Source: Alcanivoracaceae bacterium (GTDB lineage Bacteria; Pseudomonadota; Gammaproteobacteria; Pseudomonadales; Alcanivoracaceae). Taken from it: 64,000 nt of DNA. Where the stretch lies: contig JARGPU010000002.1 of the NCBI GenBank assembly GCA_029210325.1, positions 224,559 through 288,558 of the forward strand. Reading direction: 5' to 3'. A model generated the notes under the pieces. It searched no databases. It had not been told where the DNA came from and was given only the letters and a program-made list of their open reading frames with translations. A program made the position numbers and the translations under genes. Below, piece after piece: positions 52,901-59,336 of the stretch; the stretch's first letter is position 1; each line of letters opens with the position of its first letter.

Positions 52901-55352
52901 CATCAAGACGGGCAGTGACACTGACGACGGGGTGAATAACCATCATCCCGTCAGTCAGGTTGAGAAAGCCTTTCTTGGCTTCAGTATCAGCGGAATCGTT
53001 GCGTTCGCTGGCTCGGTCGCGGTTCAGGCCGCTGTCGGCCACAACGGTGGCCAAGGTGGCATTGGACACCTGTTGCTGGGTAAAGAAGCGAACGGTGACA
53101 CGGCGATTAAGCGCGCGGCCATCCGCTGTGCCATTATCTGCAACGGGCTCATCCGGGCCTTTGCCGACAATGGTGATTTGCTCCAACGGAATGAGCAGTA
53201 GCTCGGACAGATATCCTGCTACTGCACGTGCTCTTGCTTCTGAAAGCGCATAGTTATCATTGATCACACGACCAGCACGGGGAACGATGCGCTGGCTATC
53301 TGTGTGACCATAAACTTCCAAGCGTAGACCTGGTTTGCCGCGCAGTGTATCCGCCGCATTGCTTATATCTAAACGGTCACGCTCTGATAAGCCTGCGGAC
53401 ATGCTGGCGAAGCGGGGGCGCAGAACCAGCTCGTTGTCCTTCATCTGTGCGCCGGTGACTCTGATACTGTTTTGTGACGATACTGAAAAACGTTTGTTGT
53501 CCGGCGTGGTGCCAAAGGTGTTAAAGAGAATGCTTTGTTCCACGGTGTCACGGGTGTTCGGATCTACGGCAAGATCCATTTCCAGAGTGTGGCGCCAGAA
53601 ATAACCTTCGACGGGAAACTGGAACTCATAAAAGTTGTCGCGCTTGATAGGGTCCGAGATGGGCTTGCCATCGAAGCGGACGCTGCCGGGCACCGGAGTC
53701 AAGGTATGCGGAAGAAACAGGTGCGTGGTGACATTGGTGAAAAGTGTTTCACCATTGCCAATTGGCAGGGTGATACGTGCCACACCATCTTCCAGGCGAG
53801 TGGTGAGTTGCTGCTGTAACTGAGCATCCAGTGCCGGACGTACGTTGATGTACCAGTTCTCCCGCCACAGTGTGCCGCCCTGAACATTAACGAAACGGGA
53901 ACTGGGGTTGCCAGCCTGCCGGGTGTTGTCATGGCATTGGCTCAGCGTATGCCGCGGTCCCAATGTAATGGTGTCCAGCTGCAGGACATGGGTGCCCGGG
54001 GTGACGCCTTCGATATGCCAGCGGCCATGCTTGTCGGTGATGACGCTGGTGCCATCCTCCATATAAATGCGTACGCCTTCGAGGCCAGGAGCGTCCTGCT
54101 CACCACAGGCCCCTGCAATAACACGGCCCATCAGGAAGGCGCGATCGTTGAAGAATGGCCGCTCCACCAAAACCTCTGCCTTGGCCATGTTTGATCGCAT
54201 GATTCCAGCAATCGCCTGAGCCAGATTGGCGGCACGTCCGGCGCGGGCGGCCACTGTGACCTCAGTAACATAGCGAATAGTTCGGCTGGCTCCTGGAGCG
54301 ATATTGCCGACATCAATAGTGAGCTGGCTGCCGCTTGGATCAATCACCGGGTCTGCAACTGCAACGCCATCAACGCGCAACGAACCCGACTGATAACGAA
54401 AGCCTGCCGGCAGGGAATCGATAACCTGTGTGCCCAGCGCCGGAGCGATGGAGATGTTTTCTACATTGACATCGTAGGCAAGGAAGTCACCAGTCATCAC
54501 CGCGCCGCGCTGGCTGGTCTTGGTTACGAACAGATCAGTGTCTGGCAAAGGCGTAGCGCTGGTGGTGCTGCGCCGTTCTGCCTGAATGCTGCCCAGTACC
54601 AGTGGGTCGACAAACCAGGGCGCGCCAGCAGTCAGACTGTCTGCAACATCTCCGTTGTTATCGTAGCGAATCTCCACGGTACTGTCCGGTGGGATAACGA
54701 TAGGGCTGCCGGGGATATTGGGTTGTAGGTAGCCCACATAAACATTGCTGTTGGTGGCTGTTTCTACTAGCGCGATGGTGTAGCTGTCGCCGCTGCTGAT
54801 ATCAATAGTTACAGCAATAAAGCGCCGACCATCAGGGCGAGTTGCAATGCCGGTCGGTGGCAATATCGGGGTGTTGGCAACAATAAAAATTGGCTCCCGT
54901 CCCTCGTAAAAATCGCTGGGAGCAAGAGGAATAGAGCTGTTTAAGGGCAGGGGGGTGCCTGCGTCATCGATTGGCGCCGGAAGCGTGCCAAGTACTGCGG
55001 GTGTGCCAGACAAGCTATCCGGGGAGGCAAAGTTGCCTTGCCATACCTGGTAAGAGTCAGGGGAGGTCGAGTCGTATCGATAAAGACCAATGCTCTCATA
55101 ACGCAGCACTTCTACATTTGCTGTGGCTGGTACCACAGAGGCTGACCAACTCAACTCTGCTGGTGGCTGAGTGATTACCAGCGCTGCGTTGGAAAAGCCG
55201 CTAAGCAACAGCAGTAAAAGAGCAGCACAGGGCATGCCCTGGCGCTGCCAGCCTTTCAGGCGTGGCAGGGCCAGAGCGAGCCATACAGCAACGAAAAACC
55301 CGCTGGCGTATGCCAGCGGGTTTTTCTCACTGAGGATAAAGCTCCGTTTCAT
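49929..55352 (-). CDS. Giant outer-membrane protein: DUF11, SdrD-B-like, OmpA and beta-barrel domains
   Basis: The 1807-residue protein contains, in order: a hydrophobic segment PCAALLLLLLSGFSNA (about 41-56) that looks like the real signal peptide; a DUF11 repeat (about 270-390); an SdrD-B-like Cna-type fold with SVITDKHGRWHIEGV (about 410-465); an OmpA peptidoglycan-binding domain (about 640-755) with EVYGHTDSQRI and GRALNRRVTVRFF; Ig-like domains (about 790-1000); and a long alternating beta region (about 1010-1807) that should form a large outer-membrane barrel, ending LDFRIKFDQ before a short tail. Placing OmpA in the middle is unusual. The ORF-track start is kept, but a terminator overlaps codons 10-20 and the ATG at 55235 is an alternative. 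Confidence 0.85.
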   Translation of the reverse strand: MKRSFILSEKNPLAYASGFFVAVWLALALPRLKGWQRQGMPCAALLLLLLSGFSNAALVITQPPAELSWSASVVPATANVEVLRYESIGLYRYDSTSPDSYQVWQGNFASPDSLSGTPAVLGTLPAPIDDAGTPLPLNSSIPLAPSDFYEGREPIFIVANTPILPPTGIATRPDGRRFIAVTIDISSGDSYTIALVETATNSNVYVGYLQPNIPGSPIVIPPDSTVEIRYDNNGDVADSLTAGAPWFVDPLVLGSIQAERRSTTSATPLPDTDLFVTKTSQRGAVMTGDFLAYDVNVENISIAPALGTQVIDSLPAGFRYQSGSLRVDGVAVADPVIDPSGSQLTIDVGNIAPGASRTIRYVTEVTVAARAGRAANLAQAIAGIMRSNMAKAEVLVERPFFNDRAFLMGRVIAGACGEQDAPGLEGVRIYMEDGTSVITDKHGRWHIEGVTPGTHVLQLDTITLGPRHTLSQCHDNTRQAGNPSSRFVNVQGGTLWRENWYINVRPALDAQLQQQLTTRLEDGVARITLPIGNGETLFTNVTTHLFLPHTLTPVPGSVRFDGKPISDPIKRDNFYEFQFPVEGYFWRHTLEMDLAVDPNTRDTVEQSILFNTFGTTPDNKRFSVSSQNSIRVTGAQMKDNELVLRPRFASMSAGLSERDRLDISNAADTLRGKPGLRLEVYGHTDSQRIVPRAGRVINDNYALSEARARAVAGYLSELLLIPLEQITIVGKGPDEPVADNGTADGRALNRRVTVRFFTQQQVSNATLATVVADSGLNRDRASERNDSADTEAKKGFLNLTDGMMVIHPVVSVTARLDDRLTPKLLLDGVEVSDARIGSRIADEKTKTVVYTWVGVEIDSVGEHNFELQGKGGFGVVRFREKVTLRRSGELKSIRSGDSIENVADGLTPVQLKLNLFDAFDQPLQAQTELRIVSGSLRPLNYSQTTSPLEDRGDVVVVDQNGIARFAPVSTAGTYRLRLTDGRVVSDELTVAVSPDLREWILVGFAEGTVGYNTLSGNMQNLGSPDKHAYVDGEMAFFARGTVAGEWLLTAALDTRRVPADRPLSQAIDPQRWYVLYGDDAQRTHDAPSSKKLYVRMEKRDFYALFGDYDTGLTVTELGRYQRVLTGAKAEWRGRNVSALGFVADSSQGFIRDDIEPDGTSGLYRLSRAPIVPGSETVTVEVRDRFTNEVISSTPMTRFIDYSLDSADGTMFFRQPIPVQDASFNPLSIVVTYEVEVGAEKTVAGGRATIFNEDESLTVGITAVNDDTLAAPGSLIGADVLWKPTDQHTIKAELAGTRQDLQPGTSNDQAWLLEHQYTSERVDTRVRVDQTDDGFGLTQQSPSDEDSRNIQAGIRYRLSEDVAVSTDASRQQVPGTGNRRDLVEGRVEYQQPDWQAFAGARHVESVTNGGVFESQQLIAGGRKDLLDKRLTLSATGETSVNSGSDESDYPSRLMLGSDYRLTDRVSLFANQEFTWSHEQRTQDSRVGARATPWRGATASTSVSRSMDEYGPRMMAHAGLFQTIELSQHWTADMGFDRAQTLVDGNPVDSFDPDRAPASGTDGNDYTAISGGLGYQDASWQWTNRVEYRHAVSDDKWNLLSGFQHRLDEVNTVAGRALHFDQKFRTGDILRSSELDFSYVRRPLSESWFWLNRSRVVYDEQRDGFGSRYGHRLINNTHLNFVAQERHQVSLQYGARYVGDTIDSQRFTGYTDLIGGEYRYDITPRWDVGIRGSTLASYNSNVRMNSFGLMAGYSPIRDVWISLGYNFRGFYDDDFSGAQGRVQGIVLDFRIKFDQSSAKRFKNSVTETE
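55293..55326. terminator. Rho-independent terminator overlapping the 5' end of the giant ORF
   Basis: GAAAAACCCGCTGGC and GCCAGCGGGTTTTTC form a perfect 15-base stem with a 4-base loop and T runs on both strands. It lies 37-70 bases after the stop of the 375-residue DUF11 protein gene on the minus strand, inside the first 20 codons of the 1807-residue ORF. Confidence 0.9.
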
Positions 55353-55362
55353 CCGGGTTCCG

Positions 55363-56490
55363 TTACTGCACGGTGACCTGGAAAATCACCACGGCGGTTT
55401 CACCGTCAATGATTTCACCAGCAGCGCCGGTTGGGCTGTTGACCTGCAAACCGCCAACAAGTGCGGAGTTCGGGCCAACGTCTGCCACCGGGTTGCCGTT
55501 CAGCGTGGTGCTGTTGGGAACATATGCGGTGAACTCCGGGATGCTGTCGGAGATGGTCGCGCCGGTGATGGTTTCAGTTGGAATGGTGCCAGCAGTCAGA
55601 CGATACTCAAGCACATCGCCGGTGCGTGCAGTAACGCCGCTAGTGGCGAAGGCGCCGCCATCAGTTACGTTGCGTACTTCCTTGGTCAGTGTTGCGTCAC
55701 CTGACAATACGGTTACGGTGCCGCCACCGATATTGTCAAAGGTGATCACGTCACCCGGGCCACCAGGACCAGGGGCCGCTGTTGTACCGTCAATCACGAT
55801 TTCGTGCTCACCTGGAGTACCCGGGGTAAGCGGACTGCCAGCGTCGAGCTCGACGGTGAAGGTCTGGACTTCACCCACTTGAGTACCGACCGGTACATTG
55901 CCCGCAATGATCGCCGGCGCTGATGCTTGAGGCGTCAGAGCCACAGCGGTGGGGGTCTCAGGGGTGGTGGTGTTGCCGGCTGTCGATGCCGGGGTACCCG
56001 GGGTGACAGAGCCGACAGTGTACAGATAGTCCGTACCACCAATATTGATCCGCACGGTATCACCCGGAGTCAAGTTGTCTTCAGAGCCAGCAGCAATGAA
56101 GATTGTGCCTGCCTGAGACGGCCGTGAGGTAATAGACCCTGCCAGAGTAACCTGAGGCGGGGTGATGGTCAGCGACGACGGCGCACCAACGTCGGTGTCA
56201 TTCGTGCTTACCGTGAGGTCGTAGATATCACTACCATTGCTGTTGCCGGTAATGGTGTAGTTAACCGTTATCGAGTCACCAGCATTGGCGACCACAGTTT
56301 CCGACGTGATGGTCGGTGCGGCACCAATGGTGCGCACTTCAACATCTACGGAGGCGGTAACCTGTTGCCCGGTGCCAAACGTCATGGTGGCGGCGTTATG
56401 AATGGTAGCACCGCCACCGGTGGTGGCGAGAGCGTGGCCTGTTGTGGACAGTGCAGCCAATGCCACCAGTCCTGTAAGTAATTTTTTCAT
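55363..56490 (-). CDS. Exported DUF11-type repeat protein (375 residues)
   Basis: A typical Sec signal peptide (MKKLLTGLVALAALSTTGHALA) precedes a Thr/Gly/Pro-rich beta protein. Two parts are visible: an N-terminal half (about 25-170) with SVDVEVRTIGAAPTIT and DSITVNYTITGNSNGSDIYDLTV, and a C-terminal DUF11 repeat (about 260-375) with LTKEVRNVTDGG and ITGATISDSIPEFTAYVPNS, ending VVIFQVTVQ. It is a paralogue of the next upstream protein (408 residues), with the same domain order. AAGGATG precedes the ATG. Likely a surface or periplasmic structural subunit. Confidence 0.86.
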   Translation of the reverse strand: MKKLLTGLVALAALSTTGHALATTGGGATIHNAATMTFGTGQQVTASVDVEVRTIGAAPTITSETVVANAGDSITVNYTITGNSNGSDIYDLTVSTNDTDVGAPSSLTITPPQVTLAGSITSRPSQAGTIFIAAGSEDNLTPGDTVRINIGGTDYLYTVGSVTPGTPASTAGNTTTPETPTAVALTPQASAPAIIAGNVPVGTQVGEVQTFTVELDAGSPLTPGTPGEHEIVIDGTTAAPGPGGPGDVITFDNIGGGTVTVLSGDATLTKEVRNVTDGGAFATSGVTARTGDVLEYRLTAGTIPTETITGATISDSIPEFTAYVPNSTTLNGNPVADVGPNSALVGGLQVNSPTGAAGEIIDGETAVVIFQVTVQ

Positions 56491-56513
56491 ATCAATTCAT
56501 CCTTTGTTGAATT

Positions 56514-56546
56514 TCCGGTGACCGGCGAGGACGCCCGGTCACCGGA
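56514..56546. terminator. 12-base stem-loop between the two DUF11 paralogue genes
   Basis: TCCGGTGACCGG and CCGGTCACCGGA form a perfect stem around a 9-base loop just downstream (minus strand) of the 408-residue protein gene. No U run follows in that direction, so it may slow decay of the upstream mRNA or attenuate transcription rather than end it. Confidence 0.6.
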
Positions 56547-56553
56547 GGTTCCA

Positions 56554-57780
56554 TCAGTCAATGGTGACCTGGAAGATCACATGGCTCACTTCAGTGGCGA
56601 GAAGGGTGCCGCCATCGCCATTACCTGCACCAGCAGTGGTATCGTCGCCACCCGCGCCTGCGTAGACGTAGACGGTTCCGTTGCCGGTAGCATCCAGTTC
56701 GGCAGCATCGCCATCGTCTGCGGTCTCATCCTGAGCAGCGAAGGTGCCTGTGCCCGGATCAAGCTCAATGGAAGAGGCAACAAAGGAGGTGAACTGCGGA
56801 ATCGGATCGGACACCACGATGTTGTTGGCGGTGCCCGCACCAGCGGCACTGTTATCAATAACAATCAGATACTGCATGGTGTCGCCCGGATTTCCGGTGA
56901 CGCCAGATGAGTAGTAATCAACGCCATCCACAGTAATGTCGGCTGCTACCGGGTTGAACGTGGTGAGCGGGGTAGCGTTGCGTACATACTTGGTAACGGT
57001 GAGTACCGGGCGGCGCACGGTGATCACAGTTGCAGTGGCCTGGTCGGTCGATATGGCTCCGTTAAAGTCAGATGTAGCTGTCGACACGATAGAGTGCGTA
57101 CCGGAGGTGCCAGTAGTGATGGTATCCGTGGTGATTGCCACAGTTACTGTGTCACGTTGACCGATGGTTGTGCCGTAGATGAAGCCATTGGCGGTGCCCG
57201 CGGTCAGGGTAATGGTGACCGTGTTAGTGGCTGCGCCAGTGCTTTCATCAACACTCAGAATGGTGGCGACTTCGGCTGTTCCAGTTGGGTCAATGACAAT
57301 CGTATTGCCATCTGTCAAGCCGTTGACGACGCCGTCATCTGTGCCATCAAACGGTACTGTGATGACTGTGTCAGTGGCGACAATAGCGCTGGCCACAGTT
57401 GTTGCACCAAGCGGAATGCTCGGGTCATCGCCGACCGCATCTGCATCCATATTGGTACGGGTGTCAGCGGAGGTGAAGTTGTAGGTGTCAGGACCGTTGG
57501 CTGTGCTGGTAATGGTGTATACCAGATTGACCGCGGTGTCTTCGGTGGCTGGATCTACGTCTGCCGGTGATGACACCAGCGGTGCAGAGGCAACCAGATT
57601 TACGTCAATAGCAACACTGGCTGTTTCTGGCGTCTGCGCGTTATCCGCAGCATCGCTGTAGCTCACTGTTACAGTGTTGGTAATAGTGGTGTTTGCTGCC
57701 GTGGCGAATGCCAGGCCGGGGATTAGTGCCGCACTAGCAAGCAATGCGGTCCCCCCCATTAGTTTTTGTAAATGTTTCAT
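56554..57780 (-). CDS. Exported DUF11-type repeat protein (408 residues)
   Basis: A signal peptide (MKHLQKLMGGTALLASAALIPGLAFA) is followed by a Thr/Ala/Asp-rich, nearly cysteine-free beta protein. The first half has VTVSYSDAADNAQTPETASVAIDV and YTITSTANGPDTYNF; the second half holds a DUF11 repeat with LTVTKYVRNATPLTTF and NNIVVSDPIPQFTSFVASSI and ends HVIFQVTID. It shares domain order and C-terminal pattern with the 375-residue neighbour. GAGGAT lies seven bases before the ATG. Its acidic, low-lysine composition fits an extracellular role. Confidence 0.86.
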   Translation of the reverse strand: MKHLQKLMGGTALLASAALIPGLAFATAANTTITNTVTVSYSDAADNAQTPETASVAIDVNLVASAPLVSSPADVDPATEDTAVNLVYTITSTANGPDTYNFTSADTRTNMDADAVGDDPSIPLGATTVASAIVATDTVITVPFDGTDDGVVNGLTDGNTIVIDPTGTAEVATILSVDESTGAATNTVTITLTAGTANGFIYGTTIGQRDTVTVAITTDTITTGTSGTHSIVSTATSDFNGAISTDQATATVITVRRPVLTVTKYVRNATPLTTFNPVAADITVDGVDYYSSGVTGNPGDTMQYLIVIDNSAAGAGTANNIVVSDPIPQFTSFVASSIELDPGTGTFAAQDETADDGDAAELDATGNGTVYVYAGAGGDDTTAGAGNGDGGTLLATEVSHVIFQVTID

Positions 57781-57907
57781 TTTTTTATCCTCAGTGTTTG
57801 CACCCCGATTTGCTGATGCGCATCAGGCCTGCTGGAGTGCGAAGGCGGCCTGATGTTTCTGCGGGCTGGCAAAATATTTTTACCAAGGCCTGCAAAAAAC
57901 GGTTTAA

Positions 57908-58408
57908 TTACTGAACGATCACAGAAAATCCACTACTTCCCTCAGCGCCTACACCGACTTCTTCAATGATCCAGCGGATAGAGTTGTATTGCTCGGGGGC
58001 CGCTTGGCGATCTTCCGTCTGGCCATCGTTGCCGGTAACCTGATAAGTCAAATTGCTGGCTTTCTTAAATGTTTTGCCGCCGTCAATGGAGAAAAGAATT
58101 TCGCTGTTTTCTCCCCAGGCACTATTTGCCTGATAGGCGGTTGCTTGCGGCACGGGATTATCAAGCTGCACGTTGCGGGCAGCTTCGTCGCCGGTATTGC
58201 TGTAGCTGATGGTGTAGAACAGCACGTCACCTGGCACGGTTTCGGTCGCCGCAACTCGACGGGTGACTTGCTGGCCGTTTTCATCTACCTCCACAACCTC
58301 TTTCTCCGCCGAGATTTGCAGTGCAATCTGCGGCGCGGCCATCGACATCATGCTTGCCGTGCCCAAGACCAGAGTAAGCAAGGTGTTGCGAATCATATTC
58401 ATCATCAT
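57908..58408 (-). CDS. Small exported DUF11-type protein (166 residues)
   Basis: This is the first gene of the surface operon. A signal peptide (IRNTLLTLVLGTASMMSMAAP) precedes a single DUF11-like domain: VPGDVLFYTISYSNTGDEAARNVQLDNPVPQATAYQANS is the hallmark, and the protein ends GSSGFSVIVQ. AAAGGAG precedes a cluster of three in-frame ATGs; the first is used. The 127 bases after its stop hold a 9-base inverted repeat (CATCAGGCC/GGCCTGATG at 57821-57855). It could be a chaperone-like or capping subunit for the larger proteins. Confidence 0.85.
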   Translation of the reverse strand: MMMNMIRNTLLTLVLGTASMMSMAAPQIALQISAEKEVVEVDENGQQVTRRVAATETVPGDVLFYTISYSNTGDEAARNVQLDNPVPQATAYQANSAWGENSEILFSIDGGKTFKKASNLTYQVTGNDGQTEDRQAAPEQYNSIRWIIEEVGVGAEGSSGFSVIVQ

Positions 58409-58515
58409 TGTGTCTCTCCTTTGATGTTTATTGGTCCAGAGCTGCTCCGGACTTCCCGGCTAGTGGTTCCTAACCCTCAGCATGAGCAGCGGGTAGGAGT
58501 GCCATCAGCTGGTTT

Positions 58516-58531
58516 TGTGACACAGATCACT
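58516..58531. promoter_or_regulatory. CRP/Vfr-type binding site
   Basis: TGTGACACAGATCACT matches the TGTGA-N6-TCACA consensus in nine of ten half-site bases, and the CAG centre agrees with the Vfr form. It lies 108 bases before the first DUF11 gene start. Confidence 0.7.
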
Positions 58532-58563
58532 GATATTTTAGTGGTATCAGCATGCATGTGTCC

Positions 58564-58590
58564 TGAACGCGCTATGAACGGGATATGAAC
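58564..58590. promoter_or_regulatory. Three direct repeats of TGAAC with 11-base period
   Basis: TGAAC occurs at 58564, 58575 and 58586, with a degenerate TGCAT at 58553. An 11-base period of direct repeats is the standard operator form for OmpR/PhoB-family regulators, one of which is encoded immediately upstream. Confidence 0.65.
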
Positions 58591-58616
58591 ATTTCTGGTT
58601 CTCAAGTACTGGTCAA

Positions 58617-59336
58617 TCATGTATCTATACCTATAAAGCGGTAACCGGCACCTGCCACCGTCTCAATAAGAGGGCCAGGCACGCCGGCGGCTTCCAGCTT
58701 CTTACGCAAGCGGTAGATCAGGACAGTGACCGTCTCCTCGCTGGTGGTTTCCATTGGCGAGGACATGGCACGGGCTAGCTGGCGCCGGTTGCATAGGTTC
58801 CCGTTGGCCTGCATCAGCTCTTTCAGCAGATCACGCTCGCTGCGGGTCAGGCTGACCATGGCCCCTTGGGGGCCAGTAATCCGGTATTGGCTAGGCTGCA
58901 AGTGCCACTCGCCGAAGCTCAGCGATGCTGTTTTCTGGGCCGCTCCGGCGGCCTTGCGCGAGTCCTGCCTGCGCAGGAAGTTGCGGATCCGGAACTCCAG
59001 CTCACGGGCGTTAAAAGGTTTGACAATATAGTCGTCCGCTCCAGCTTCCAGTGCCTCCAGCCGGCTATGCTCATCGCAGCGACCTGATACCACAAACACG
59101 GCTGTATCACCTGCGGCGGCCAGTTCTTTTAGAAGTGCCAGTCCGTCACCGTCGGGCAAATTGAGATCCAGTAGCAACAAGTCGAACTTCTCGGAGGTAG
59201 ACAGCACCCGAAAACTGGCAAGGTCGGGTGCCTCCAGTACTTGATAGTGCATTAATGACAGGAAGTCTCTGAGTACGGCACGCAGGGCGGCATCATCCTC
59301 CAGCACTAGAACTCGGTATGTTGGCGTCGCATTCAT
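58617..59336 (-). CDS. OmpR/PhoB-family response regulator
   Basis: The 239-residue protein has a receiver domain (residues 8-120; acidic pair in VLEDDAA, phospho-acceptor Asp in LLLDLNLPDGDG at about 56, Lys in DYIVKPF) and a C-terminal winged-helix DNA-binding domain (about 140-237; SLTRSERDLLKELMQANG and EETVTVLIYRLRKKLE). The ATG overlaps the stop of the kinase gene by four bases. It is followed directly by the DUF11 operon, whose leader carries direct repeats fitting this regulator class. Confidence 0.94.
   Translation of the reverse strand: MNATPTYRVLVLEDDAALRAVLRDFLSLMHYQVLEAPDLASFRVLSTSEKFDLLLLDLNLPDGDGLALLKELAAAGDTAVFVVSGRCDEHSRLEALEAGADDYIVKPFNARELEFRIRNFLRRQDSRKAAGAAQKTASLSFGEWHLQPSQYRITGPQGAMVSLTRSERDLLKELMQANGNLCNRRQLARAMSSPMETTSEETVTVLIYRLRKKLEAAGVPGPLIETVAGAGYRFIGIDT

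Larger units (their letters stand above)
58409..58616. other. Leader/promoter region of the DUF11 surface operon
   Basis: These 208 bases lie between the response regulator stop and the first DUF11 gene, both on the minus strand. They contain a CRP/Vfr-like site and three 11-base-spaced direct repeats, listed separately. No terminator for the upstream two-component genes is obvious. Confidence 0.6.

Noticed and set aside
57821-57855. CATCAGGCC/GGCCTGATG hairpin after the 166-residue gene as terminator
   Set aside because: Nine-base stem, 17-base loop and no U run in the minus direction; it does not look able to end transcription.
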